From positions 1 to 64,000 of the forward strand of contig NZ_CAKPTG010000007.1 in NCBI RefSeq assembly GCF_934190775.1: a stretch of 64,000 nucleotides of DNA. The letters run 5' to 3'. A program made the position numbers and the translations under genes. Below, one piece after another: positions 1 through 7,717 of this stretch. The DNA comes from an uncultured Phascolarctobacterium sp. (GTDB lineage: Bacteria; Bacillota; Negativicutes; Acidaminococcales; Acidaminococcaceae). The notes below the pieces were generated by a model that was not told where the DNA came from, did no database searches, and saw nothing but the letters and a program-made list of their open reading frames with translations. How positions within the stretch are numbered: position 1 is the stretch's first letter; every line of letters starts with the position of its first letter.

Positions 1-466
1 GCCAAAGCTCATAACAAGTTGGTACTCTAAATCCATCCATACCGAATGAATAACCACTAATTATATTATCAACCTCATTTGAATAATAATCGTCTCCATT
101 TTCATCTTGATAATTAAACGTATTTAAATTAGCCCAAATCAAGCCTGTATTTCTATCAAAAAGAATTTTAGGTTTGTTTTTTATAAAATACCATCTTTGA
201 TTCTTGATGGCCTCAAGAATTTTTTCTACACCCGTCCCTCCTAATTCCATTATCCCTGCATTTATAGCTGCCAATTTTCCATCTATTACTGCCAATTTTG
301 CAGCGATTTCCTGTCTTTGCGCTGAGTACTGTGCTTGCTCCAAATTTAATTCCTGTACTCTCTTGGCATTATTCTCATTTTCTATACCTTCACAAGCTGC
401 TTCAATTTCACGAATCTTTTTTAACAAGCCATCTCTTTGCGTTGTTAATGATGCTAAATTACTCAT
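1..466 (-). CDS. Partial DUF1566-like protein with N-terminal coiled coil
   Basis: The gene reads leftward and leaves the window, so only about the first 155 codons are visible. I chose the ATG at 464-466 because GGAGGG stands 8-9 bases upstream. The first 70 residues or so are rich in Glu, Gln, Lys and Ala and look like a coiled coil. After a glycine-rich turn comes a stretch reading FDRNTGLIWANL, then GFRVPTCYELW. That spacing matches the TGLxW...WRLPT.xEL core of DUF1566 (Lcl C-terminal) domains, often found in secreted or surface proteins. No signal peptide is visible, so the location is unclear. The function is unknown. A candidate structured leader RNA lies upstream on the same strand. 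Confidence 0.6.
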   Translation of the reverse strand, partial: MSNLASLTTQRDGLLKKIREIEAACEGIENENNAKRVQELNLEQAQYSAQRQEIAAKLAVIDGKLAAINAGIMELGGTGVEKILEAIKNQRWYFIKNKPKILFDRNTGLIWANLNTFNYQDENGDDYYSNEVDNIISGYSFGMDGFRVPTCYELW

Positions 467-574
467 AAAATTTTCCCTCCTGATTTTTTACTAAACTCTT
501 TTACAAAATACATATTTTGCGCCATTTTTATCAAGTTAAATCAAAAAAAGCCAACCGTTAATATGTGTCTTCTC

Positions 575-804
575 AAAAAGCCTGCGCCTCGCAGGTACAT
601 TCTTCAGCAAAACTCATAGCCAACGATTGACTTTTACATAAACCTTCCAACTCACGGAAACCAGCCCCTTAATTTCAATTTAGCTGCCTAAGGCGAACTT
701 TGCTGACTAAAAAACAGCTTTGGTAAACTTGGAGATTCGCAATCTTTAATATCTTATTCTGATATGATTAGCGCCACCTTTTGGCAACTGAGGTAAATTC
801 CTAC
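575..804 (-). ncRNA. Candidate structured RNA or long 5' leader
   Basis: On the minus strand a TATAAT box (811-816) is followed by about 230 bases with no convincing reading frame. The stretch ends in a tidy intrinsic terminator: CCTGC (581-585), a 5-base loop, GCAGG (591-595), then five U (575-579). Inside, TCAGCAAA and TTTGCTGA can pair over about 90 bases (699-706 with 604-611). CUCA/UGAG plus GCC/GGC can close a larger helix. It could be a free RNA (6S-like length) or a terminating riboswitch leader for the gene starting at 466. I could not match it to any RNA family I know. Confidence 0.35.
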
Positions 805-876
805 TACTTAATTATAGCATATTATCAATATAATAAAAACGAGAAATGCCGCACAAAGCATCTAAATAAATTTTTA

Positions 877-901
877 GCAGGACTGCAAAACGCAGCCCTG
901 C
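877..901 (-). terminator. Weak terminator hairpin after the lipoprotein gene
   Basis: GCAGG and CCTGC, extended by CTGC/GCAG, form a stem just after the stop of the leftward lipoprotein gene. The U-tract on that strand is interrupted by A, so termination may be partial. Confidence 0.35.
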
Positions 902-909
902 CTGTTACC

Positions 910-2328
910 TTATAACTGTAAATAATCAATCAATACTAAACCGGCGTTATACCCGGCCAGCGAAGCAGTTGTCCTATCCATAGGATGCCACGAACCATCA
1001 TCAGCCTGATATTGAACAACATAGCCTTTACCAGTAAGCAGACCTACAATACATTGCTTTCGACTTGTCTGTCCAGTGCTGCTTGTTAGAATCATGTCAT
1101 ATTCCACAATCGTTTGACCATTATTGCGCGACAAAATTTTTGCACTGCGACAATCAACATAACGATGTGCTCCTTGTCGTGAGAATACTTCCGGTATATA
1201 TTTATCGCCATTCAAAAACGCTTGCGGATGAAATAAATTATAACGCGGTCCACTGCTATTCACATTGCTATTTGCATTGCTATTTGCATTGCTATTGCTG
1301 TATGTAGTTGCTTTACTATTGTTCTCTTCCTGCTGCATATTTAAAATGCCTTCCACATTATATTTATAGGCACCTGTATTGACGAGCAGCTTGCCTTTAC
1401 CATTATCTAATTCCAACTGAGTCCAGTGTAAATTAAAGTCCTTGTATTTACTCTCTAAGAAATATTGGCACTCTACTGTCAAAACTTGCTTAGAATTCAA
1501 TTTGAAGCCTTTTAAATCATTACGATCGCCAAAAGTAATAACATTAAATTTTTTAGGCGTTAGCAAGTCATTGCCAATTCTCAGGTTAACAGCAAGCTTA
1601 TCAAGGTCTATTGTTTCATTTTTGCTCATATTAGTAAAAGCTATCGTTACACTATAAACCCAATCATCAAGCTTGCGTCGTTCAAGCACGGCAAAGCCTA
1701 GCTTGGTATCGCCAATTTGTTGAACTCGATAAGAAGCGTCACTGCAATCTAAATAAGCGGCTCCCTTATGAAATTCACCATCATTAGCCATGCCATACCA
1801 GTTTAAATCGTGCTGCAAAACAGCATTTTGGAATTCTACCTTTTCAAAGGCTTCCATTTCCATTAGTCCACTATTGTCAGAATATTTTTCCATATTAGAG
1901 CAAACTCTCTTAAGGTAAACATTATAAGCTTGCAGATAATCCTTCACGCTTTTGGCGTAATTAGCTATTTGGTAGCGTTTGACGGCTTTCTCCCCATCTT
2001 TTTTAGAAGGAGCATTATCCTTGCTTTCCATCATTTTCTTGCTGAAATCCCTAAAGCTCTCATTGGCCTTCGCTTCATCATATTTTTCATCACTCAGCTT
2101 GGCGATATTCTTTTCATTTTCTTCAATTAAACTCTTAATCTGCTTGAGCATTTTTTGTTTATCAATATTGCGATTTTCCAGCATGGCCTGAGCCTGCTCT
2201 GTTTCCATCTCAGCAACCTTCGTACTGTTGTTAAGATACATGGAATGTATTTTTTGCTCTTCTGACTTACCACAACCAGTAAGCACCACTGTTAAGATAA
2301 GCATTGCATAAAAAAACAGCTTTTTCAC
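910..2328 (-). CDS. Lipoprotein of unknown function
   Basis: 472 residues. The N-terminus is a lipoprotein signal: MKKLFF, a hydrophobic stretch, then the lipobox LTGC at about residues 16-19, so the protein should be lipid-anchored outside the inner membrane. Residues 40-160 are highly charged and helical. The middle is mixed and resembles a DUF4352-type beta fold. A linker of Asn-Ser-Asn-Ala repeats (DNA about 1256-1302) separates it from a C-terminal domain of about 110 residues. The 12-base unit behind the linker is nearly perfect and could change length by slippage. No enzyme motif is seen. The next gene upstream on the same strand is a zinc-ribbon membrane protein 53 bases away, so they may be co-transcribed. 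Confidence 0.7.
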   Translation of the reverse strand: MKKLFFYAMLILTVVLTGCGKSEEQKIHSMYLNNSTKVAEMETEQAQAMLENRNIDKQKMLKQIKSLIEENEKNIAKLSDEKYDEAKANESFRDFSKKMMESKDNAPSKKDGEKAVKRYQIANYAKSVKDYLQAYNVYLKRVCSNMEKYSDNSGLMEMEAFEKVEFQNAVLQHDLNWYGMANDGEFHKGAAYLDCSDASYRVQQIGDTKLGFAVLERRKLDDWVYSVTIAFTNMSKNETIDLDKLAVNLRIGNDLLTPKKFNVITFGDRNDLKGFKLNSKQVLTVECQYFLESKYKDFNLHWTQLELDNGKGKLLVNTGAYKYNVEGILNMQQEENNSKATTYSNSNANSNANSNVNSSGPRYNLFHPQAFLNGDKYIPEVFSRQGAHRYVDCRSAKILSRNNGQTIVEYDMILTSSTGQTSRKQCIVGLLTGKGYVVQYQADDGSWHPMDRTTASLAGYNAGLVLIDYLQL

Positions 2329-2381
2329 ACTATGACCTCCCTATATAACTTTTCCAGTTAAATGTTTTATAAAATTGAGTA

Positions 2382-3014
2382 CTATTGCAAAGGATCTGCT
2401 CCGTAGCGATTATCACCTACCGTACCAGGCGCAAACAATAAATACAACTCAAAAAAGCCATTGAGCAGTGGCACAAAGGTTAATAATACTAATAAGCCAT
2501 CTTTGTCCAAATCGTGCAAGCGACGAACCGATATAGCACTATTTATCCAAACCAAAAGAGTAAAAGCTATTAAGCCTATGAAACAAGCCAGATAATCAAT
2601 TGCTTCCATATAGTAATCATCTACAAACTCGTCGATGATGCAGGCGATAATAAAAAACACCAAACAACTACTCATGCTCTTGAGAAAATAATCCAATCTA
2701 TTGATGCGTCCCTCGAAACTCAAAAACTGCTCTTTAAAAATCTCTTTATTCAAAGCAGGTTTACGTTCGGGATTATTCCCAAAAAGTCTGCTGAAGATTT
2801 CTTTAAAATCCTTGGGATTATCATTGCTATGAGCTTTTCCCAGCTGAAAACCACATTTTGTGCAAAATTTGACACCAATAGGATAAGTTGTACCGCACTT
2901 AGGGCAAATTACATTTGTCGGCTCAATCTTCGGTAACTGATCTGTCCCGCATACCGGACAAAACCTTCCCTGGTCGTCAATTTCGGCTCCACACTTAATA
3001 CAATACTTTGACAT
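2382..3014 (-). CDS. Double zinc-ribbon DUF805 membrane protein
   Basis: 210 residues. Two short zinc ribbons open the protein: CIKCG...CPVCG (residues about 5-23) and CPKCG...CTKCG (about 37-56). A charged linker follows, then FEGRINRLDYF (about residue 100), which is the entry motif of DUF805 membrane domains. Several hydrophobic helices come next, and the family's closing pattern RRLHDLDKDG and GDNRYGADP near the C-terminus. Such proteins sit in the cytoplasmic membrane with the ribbons in the cytoplasm. Their function is not established. The gene lies between an XRE regulator and the lipoprotein gene on the same strand. Confidence 0.8.
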   Translation of the reverse strand: MSKYCIKCGAEIDDQGRFCPVCGTDQLPKIEPTNVICPKCGTTYPIGVKFCTKCGFQLGKAHSNDNPKDFKEIFSRLFGNNPERKPALNKEIFKEQFLSFEGRINRLDYFLKSMSSCLVFFIIACIIDEFVDDYYMEAIDYLACFIGLIAFTLLVWINSAISVRRLHDLDKDGLLVLLTFVPLLNGFFELYLLFAPGTVGDNRYGADPLQ

Positions 3015-3055
3015 AATATCTGCCTCCCTCTAATATTTTTTATTGCCGCTGCTTC

Positions 3056-3274
3056 TTACTTTCTCTCCTGCAGAAGCCGCACAGGGTCAACCCCCAAGGC
3101 CTGCGCCAGCAAAAATATAGACTCCATATTAAACGGTCCCTTACCGCATTCTATATCCGAGACGCGCGCCCTTGACATTTGGGCTTTCTCCGCCAGCTCG
3201 CTCTGCGTCATACTCAATGCTCTGCGATAATACATAATATTCAATCCAATAGTTTTATATTTTTCTTCAAACAA
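3056..3274 (-). CDS. Small XRE-family DNA-binding regulator
   Basis: 72 residues, essentially a single helix-turn-helix domain. The recognition region reads MTQSELAEKAQMSRARVSDIECG (about residues 22-44), a standard lambda-Cro/C1-type fold, followed by the usual last helix ending PVRLLQERK. The most likely start is a TTG at 3272-3274. The next in-frame ATG is 39 bases in and has no ribosome site. It is transcribed leftward, away from the zinc-finger gene at 3546. The shared upstream space carries a palindrome (3478-3506) that could be its operator. The target is unknown. Confidence 0.8.
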   Translation of the reverse strand: MFEEKYKTIGLNIMYYRRALSMTQSELAEKAQMSRARVSDIECGKGPFNMESIFLLAQALGVDPVRLLQERK

Positions 3275-3462
3275 AAAGCATCACTTCTTATCTCTTCCCT
3301 TCTATTATGCACTAAAAAGATGGCTCTTGCGGTGCTTTAGATTTTATATATATGGAATATATTTGACATAAAATCCGCAAGCTTACTTGACCACCGCCTG
3401 CATTTAGTATAAGATGAAGCTAGAAACAATAATACCATGATAAAATTTCTTTTTTGTGATAT

Positions 3463-3506
3463 TATAATGACGAAAAAGCAGATGCCGACAAAACATCAGC
3501 ATCTGC
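3463..3506 (+). promoter_or_regulatory. Promoter box plus palindrome before the zinc-finger gene
   Basis: TATAAT at 3463-3468 is followed ten bases later by a perfect 8-bp inverted repeat: GCAGATGC (3478-3485) and GCATCTGC (3499-3506), with a 13-base loop. The palindrome falls near the expected transcription start, so it may be an operator for the neighbouring XRE protein or a leader stem-loop. The -35 element is weak. The rest of 3275-3545 shows nothing else. Confidence 0.45.
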
Positions 3507-3545
3507 TAGCAAAGTAAGCTTTTATATTTTTGCGAGGTGATATCC

Positions 3546-4712
3546 ATGACGACTATGCAGCGCGCCTTTCCAGCGCCAGTGATTCCCCAATTCTTCACTA
3601 ATAATGTCTGCGGCAATTATCAGATTCGCCGCTTTTTTAACGGTCAAGACGACTTTATCTGCACCCAAGGTCCCTTTCATACGCAAACCATCGCTTCACA
3701 AAGCGATAAAGACGTATCAGCCCCTTCCCTGGCCATTGCCTTCGCCAATATTGACGAAAACGATAAAACGCAGGTGCTTGCCTTCTGCAATGCCTATGGC
3801 CTGCCCTATTCTTCGCAGCGCTGCCTTGAGAAACGTGCACACCTTGATGACGAAAATCATTCTGTGCTCGTCAACGATTTCAGCTTTATCGACACTACCC
3901 TTTTTATGGGAGATATCCTTGTAGAAAAAGACTACGCTGCCAATGATGCCGAGGTTACCTTGAATTACACACTGTTCGAGGTAGACGAAATGGACATTAT
4001 GAGCCTGCGTCTTTTTGCCCGCTGCGTCAAAATCGTCCGCAGCCTGCTTATTGTCCAAAGCTATCTCTTCCGGCACGAAGGGACGCAGGCAGGCGTTATC
4101 TATGCGCTTGCCTACCTGCTGCATTACAGCGCGCGTGGCATTCACTACCTGCTGCCGCGCATCGAAGCACCTACTCTCAGGACCGCAGAATACTTTGCTA
4201 CACACAAGCGCATTTCGCACACGCAGCTGCTCAAGAATATCCGTAAAACAGATGCTGACTACGCCTGCCAGCTGCAAGACTTTCTCGCAATTGTAGACAA
4301 GCATATGCTGCACACGCTTGATGATTATGACAAGGACCTGCTGACGAAGAAAAAGCTTACTGCTATAATTCTCGCTGAAGATGTTCCAGGCATAAGCCTT
4401 GACCACGCTTTTGCCAGACGCGTCCTGCTCGACATCATCAACGATAATATCTATACCGCCAGACCGCAAATGGACCTGGCGCAAGAAAAATTTACCAGCG
4501 TTTGGCAATGCAGCTATCTTATGCAGGCAATTTATCTTGATTTATATCAGCTGCTGCTCAATCCGGGCGAATACCATCGCTGCGCCAATCCAGAATGCAG
4601 CAATTATTTTCTCATCAGTGGTAAGCGGGCGGACAAACGCTACTGCTGCAATCGCTGTGCTTCCAAAATGGGCAAGCAAGGCAAAACATACAGACCTCAT
4701 AAGGAAAAATAA
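3546..4712 (+). CDS. Uncharacterised protein with C-terminal zinc finger
   Basis: 388 residues from the ATG at 3546. A GTG at 3537 is possible, but it overlaps the GAGGT ribosome site, which is correctly spaced only for the ATG. Most of the protein has no motif I recognise. The last 45 residues hold a four-cysteine knuckle, HRCANPEC...YCCNRC, followed by a basic KMGKQGKTYRPHK tail. That layout resembles the C-terminal zinc finger of CGNR-type proteins and similar phage-linked families, and suggests nucleic-acid binding. It is divergent from the small XRE regulator. Its 3' end abuts a duplicated tRNA-Ser fragment. Confidence 0.6.
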   Translation: MTTMQRAFPAPVIPQFFTNNVCGNYQIRRFFNGQDDFICTQGPFHTQTIASQSDKDVSAPSLAIAFANIDENDKTQVLAFCNAYGLPYSSQRCLEKRAHLDDENHSVLVNDFSFIDTTLFMGDILVEKDYAANDAEVTLNYTLFEVDEMDIMSLRLFARCVKIVRSLLIVQSYLFRHEGTQAGVIYALAYLLHYSARGIHYLLPRIEAPTLRTAEYFATHKRISHTQLLKNIRKTDADYACQLQDFLAIVDKHMLHTLDDYDKDLLTKKKLTAIILAEDVPGISLDHAFARRVLLDIINDNIYTARPQMDLAQEKFTSVWQCSYLMQAIYLDLYQLLLNPGEYHRCANPECSNYFLISGKRADKRYCCNRCASKMGKQGKTYRPHKEK

Positions 4713-4730
4713 GCAACAAATTCAAGACAC

Positions 4731-4783
4731 AAAAAAGCTCTCGGATTTCTCCGAGAGCTGATTGCCATAGTGGCGGAGTGGGT
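4731..4783. repeat. Copy of tRNA-Ser 3' end plus its terminator (left copy)
   Basis: This stretch matches 6317-6370 with one substitution and one indel. It contains the perfect 9-bp hairpin AGCTCTCGG/CCGAGAGCT (4736-4759) with an A-tract on its left, a leftward terminator. It also holds the reverse complement of about the last 15 bases of the tRNA-Ser gene at 6358, including CCA. The two copies enclose the AAA ATPase gene, as att sites would enclose an element inserted at a tRNA 3' end. Confidence 0.75.
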
Positions 4784-4955
4784 TGGTGTGGCAAAACCTG
4801 TGTGGAGTAAACCACTGTAACATTTCGCTATCCAATAACCACTTGATGAAATTCTTGTTGTATCTTGATTGAATTTCTATTTTCTATCAAGCCTAGAAAC
4901 CCCATAACCAAGCGCTTTTTCACGAATTCTTGATGAAACCTTGTTGGAATTCAAC

Positions 4956-6188
4956 TTATTTCTTGTTGGATTTTTTCCCCTTTCCAACAAGAATCCAATT
5001 CGAAACTTGCTGATTTGGAGAGTCTTTTATAATCTGACCTTTTAACGAAGCAGCTAAATTTTTCTTTAAGCGCAGATAAGCTTCATAGGCAGGAGTTGTG
5101 CCCTCAAGGAAGCCGCTCTGATAAGCATCACTTTTCTTTATATCATTGCGCTTTAAAATATAGCTTAGATTTTCAGCAGTAATACCATTACGGTTCCTTA
5201 CAATATAAATAGCATCATTTCTATCATATTCGTCAAGCAATTCCGGATAGTGGGTCGTAAAAATCAGCGTACTGCCATTTTTATTCAGACTGCTATCCAT
5301 GAAAAAGCGTATCAGTGTGACAACAATTTCTTTGTTAAAATGATTTTCAAGCTCATCAACCAAAATATAGCCACCTGATGCCAAGACCTCTTTGACTATA
5401 GAAAAAGTAATAATGCCTTTTATAGTACCAGAAGACAGATACTGTTCAAGCTCTACCGCATTATTTAAAATAATCTCTTCCTCATCCTTAAATTTCAAAT
5501 GAATAGATGCCTTGTCTTCCACTTTTTCAAAGTATAATTTTTCGATTGTAGGATCAAGGAAAGCAATAACTTCTAACGGAATATCCTCAGTAAAAGGAAG
5601 AATATCAATATTGGTGTATGAAAGCAGGCTAAATACATCTATCTTATCATTTGCTTTCTTGTTATGAGCTATGATAAAGCTTACATCATCAGGCAGATAA
5701 GCCTCTTCTGTATTTCTTACTGCTATTGGACTAATAGCAGTAAAATCAGTAAGGTATTTTTTAGATTTAACGCTGCTAATAGGCTTTTCCCAGAGCTTTT
5801 CTTCAATTATAGAATATACATATCTCCCAGCTTTGGCTTTTTTAGAGGTAATTACAGTTTTCAAGCAGTAAACATTATTTTTTTTATCTAAAAAGCAGAT
5901 TTTGAACGTTGCTCTCTCACAAGCTCCAAGAATATTCCTTGACTCTACGTGGTTGATAGGTTCATTACGCAAAATATTTAAAGCTAAATTAATTACCTTC
6001 AATACAGAAGTTTTGCCAGAAGCATTAATACCAATAAACGCACAAGCTGTATGCAGATAATAATTAGGCTCTATCTTATAGAGTTTTTCTTTATCATCTT
6101 CACCAACTCGTTGCTGAGTATAAAATAAAAGATCTAACTCCTGTTTAAATAAAGGCAAACCATTTACAGTTATCCGCAGTATTTTCAT
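4956..6188 (-). CDS. OLD/RecF-like AAA ATPase, possible defence gene
   Basis: 410 residues. The start MKILRITVNG is typical of SMC/RecF/OLD-type ATPases. Walker A is IGINASGKTSVLK at about residue 53. An ABC-like signature stretch, YLSSGTIKGIITF, is at about 250. Walker B and the D/H region read GYILVDELENHF then STLIFTTHYPEL. No TOPRIM or nuclease domain is visible, so this is a solitary ATP-binding protein of the AAA_15/AAA_21 kind often found in abortive-infection and restriction-linked loci. The defence role is inference. It is the only gene between two copies of a tRNA-Ser 3' end. Its 3' coding end holds a perfect 10-bp inverted repeat (4961-4970 with 4983-4992). Confidence 0.75.
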   Translation of the reverse strand: MKILRITVNGLPLFKQELDLLFYTQQRVGEDDKEKLYKIEPNYYLHTACAFIGINASGKTSVLKVINLALNILRNEPINHVESRNILGACERATFKICFLDKKNNVYCLKTVITSKKAKAGRYVYSIIEEKLWEKPISSVKSKKYLTDFTAISPIAVRNTEEAYLPDDVSFIIAHNKKANDKIDVFSLLSYTNIDILPFTEDIPLEVIAFLDPTIEKLYFEKVEDKASIHLKFKDEEEIILNNAVELEQYLSSGTIKGIITFSIVKEVLASGGYILVDELENHFNKEIVVTLIRFFMDSSLNKNGSTLIFTTHYPELLDEYDRNDAIYIVRNRNGITAENLSYILKRNDIKKSDAYQSGFLEGTTPAYEAYLRLKKNLAASLKGQIIKDSPNQQVSNWILVGKGKKSNKK

Positions 6189-6213
6189 TGTATCATCTCC
6201 AACTAAAAACGGT

Positions 6214-6296
6214 TTTTGCGTTTTTATTTTCTACCGATTTTATTATATAACGTCTTTTTGGAAATTATCAACGGATTTTGCGTTTTTATTTTCTAC
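6214..6296 (-). promoter_or_regulatory. Promoter flanked by two identical 21-base repeats
   Basis: On the minus strand TTGATA (6266-6271), 18 bases and TATAAT (6242-6247) form a good promoter for the ATPase gene. An identical 21-base sequence, containing GCGTTTTTATTTTCTAC on the plus strand, stands on each side: 6214-6234 in the leader and 6276-6296 upstream of -35. The copies are 62 bases apart, with a degenerate ACGTCTTTTTGG unit at 6250. Repeats on both sides of a promoter suggest a repressor that binds or loops across it. Confidence 0.55.
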
Positions 6297-6316
6297 TATC
6301 TCTTGTTCTGGCAAAC

Positions 6317-6370
6317 AAAAAAGCTCTCGGATTTCTCCGAGAGCCGATTGCCATAGTTGGCGGAGTGGGT
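6317..6370 (-). repeat. tRNA-Ser 3' end and terminator (right copy)
   Basis: This is the parental copy of the repeat at 4731. It comprises the terminator of the tRNA-Ser gene (GCTCTCGG 6323-6330 with CCGAGAGC 6337-6344, then a U-tract at 6317-6322) and the last bases of the tRNA itself. Confidence 0.75.
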
Positions 6371-6449
6371 GGGATTCGAACCCACGCACGGGGTAAACCG
6401 TCTAACGATTTAGCAAACCGTCCTCTTCAGCCAGCTTGAGTACCACTCC
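6358..6449 (-). tRNA. tRNA-Ser (GCT anticodon)
   Basis: Read on the minus strand, the acceptor arm GGAGTGG (from 6449) pairs with CCACTCC, followed by G and an encoded CCA at 6358-6360. The T arm carries GTTCGAATC. The anticodon loop reads TTGCTAA, giving GCT. The extra-long variable arm of serine tRNAs accounts for the 92-base length. A second tRNA-Ser lies 66 bases upstream. Confidence 0.93.
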
Positions 6450-6515
6450 ATTAGACTACTTGTTTATTATAACAGATTCTTATCTAAATTGCAAGACCCT
6501 ATTATAATTTTTTAA

Positions 6516-6605
6516 TGGCGGAAAGGGTGGGATTCGAACCCACGGAAGGCTTGCACCTTCGCTAGTTTTCAAGACTAGAGCCTTCAACCACTCGGCCACC
6601 TTTCC
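6516..6605 (-). tRNA. tRNA-Ser (TGA anticodon)
   Basis: On the minus strand GGAAAGG starts at 6605 and pairs with CCTTTCC before the encoded GCCA at 6516-6519. The anticodon stem CTAGT/ACTAG encloses CTTGAAA, so the anticodon is TGA. A long variable arm and the GTTCGAATC T loop confirm a serine tRNA of 90 bases. Confidence 0.93.
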
Positions 6606-6674
6606 ATCAGAATTTTATTATACTTTAAAAACACGCTTACGTCAAGTACTTCTACCGCACCAAGCAATAAAGCC

Positions 6675-7307
6675 TTATTGCAACGCTTTATCCGTTACTG
6701 CAAGCAAGCTGTTTTCCAGCACTTCAGCATCTGCCAGTAGCTGCTGAAGCTCTGCTGCAACCTGTGCATTCCAAGCCTCGTCCTTAGTAAGTCCCAGGTT
6801 AATGCGTACGTTGTACTCCGCACAGCGTAATGCAGTACGTGCCAGCAGGCCACTGCAGGCACCGTCAGTAATCACGCCGGGGTTTCCTGCCACTACCAGC
6901 TTATCTGCCAGCTGCAGGACAGCAAAGGAGCTGCGGGCAATGTTCAGCGGCACAGTCGCTGCCTGCTTCGCAGCAGCGCGGATAGCCGCTGTACGTGCTG
7001 CCTTTTCTTCATCAGTAGCCTTGGGCAGCTTATAGCAGCTCATAAAGCTGTTGAAAACAGCTGCATCCTCATCTACCAGCTCCAACAGGCGCACACGCTC
7101 TGCCTCTGCCTGCTGCAGCAGCTCTTTAACCTCCGGCTCGCGGTCAGCGAACTTTTCCTTGCCAATCGTCAGATTGGCAACCATGGAAGCAAGTGCCGCC
7201 GCCAAGGCGCCGGCCATAGCAGCGCCGCCGCCACCGCCAGGGGCGGGCGCAGCGCTTGCAAGCTCAGTTAAAAATTCGTTACAGCTTAAATCGCCAAGCT
7301 TATTCAT
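6675..7307 (-). CDS. Cyclodeaminase/cyclohydrolase family protein (FTCD_C)
   Basis: 210 residues, the usual length of a stand-alone FTCD C-terminal-like domain. The diagnostic N-terminal pattern is FLTELASAAPAPGGGGGAAM (about residues 12-31), then the long helical core. In this family the domain is a formimino- or methenyl-tetrahydrofolate cyclodeaminase/cyclohydrolase producing 5,10-methenyl- or 10-formyl-THF in the cytoplasm. Which activity applies cannot be told from sequence. It overlaps the YqgF-like gene by one base and is the last gene of the leftward envelope operon. That position suggests co-transcription rather than shared function. Confidence 0.8.
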   Translation of the reverse strand: MNKLGDLSCNEFLTELASAAPAPGGGGGAAMAGALAAALASMVANLTIGKEKFADREPEVKELLQQAEAERVRLLELVDEDAAVFNSFMSCYKLPKATDEEKAARTAAIRAAAKQAATVPLNIARSSFAVLQLADKLVVAGNPGVITDGACSGLLARTALRCAEYNVRINLGLTKDEAWNAQVAAELQQLLADAEVLENSLLAVTDKALQ

Positions 7308-7717
7308 TAATCAATTTCCTCGTTTTTCTTTAACCATCTGCGTACCTGTACAACAGCAGCATATGCATCAAGCGGTTCCGGCGGCACCAAAAGGCCTAAC
7401 GGCACCAGCCTGCGCCAGCCCTTCGGAGGGTTCTCCTGCCAATACAGGCTACGGGCTTCCTCCGTACTGTACGCTTCACCGACAAGCTCCGGCACCAGAT
7501 TCGGATAAAGCTCGCGCAAAACTGCACCTATCGCCTTATTATTGGTACCGTTGCCCATGATAATTCCCTGCAGCTGAGTTGAACCGACAAACTGTCGCAG
7601 CTCTGCAGCCAGCTTATCCGTCATAGCAATATGCAAAGCCAGAATTTTGCCATCAGCGGCAACTAATGCCAAGCCTGTTTTGCTGCGCCCCGGATCTACG
7701 CCAAGATAACTACTCAT
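7307..7717 (-). CDS. YqgF-like RNase H-fold protein
   Basis: 136 residues. The opening SYLGVDPGRSKTGLALV is the first beta-hairpin of the RuvC/YqgF RNase H fold, with the catalytic-type Asp at about residue 7. GNGTNNKAIG and a late acidic motif (PEPLDAYAA) fit the rest of the fold. YqgF proper trims pre-16S rRNA. This is a shorter, divergent relative common in Negativicutes and may be a paralogue, so I give no symbol. It overlaps the DUF3084 gene by 8 bases and the cyclodeaminase gene by 1. Confidence 0.65.
   Translation of the reverse strand: MSSYLGVDPGRSKTGLALVAADGKILALHIAMTDKLAAELRQFVGSTQLQGIIMGNGTNNKAIGAVLRELYPNLVPELVGEAYSTEEARSLYWQENPPKGWRRLVPLGLLVPPEPLDAYAAVVQVRRWLKKNEEID

Noticed and set aside
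204..494. Rightward 96-residue frame at the left edge
   Set aside because: The opposite strand gives a better gene with GGAGGG ribosome site and DUF1566-like motifs; the rightward frame has no site or domain.
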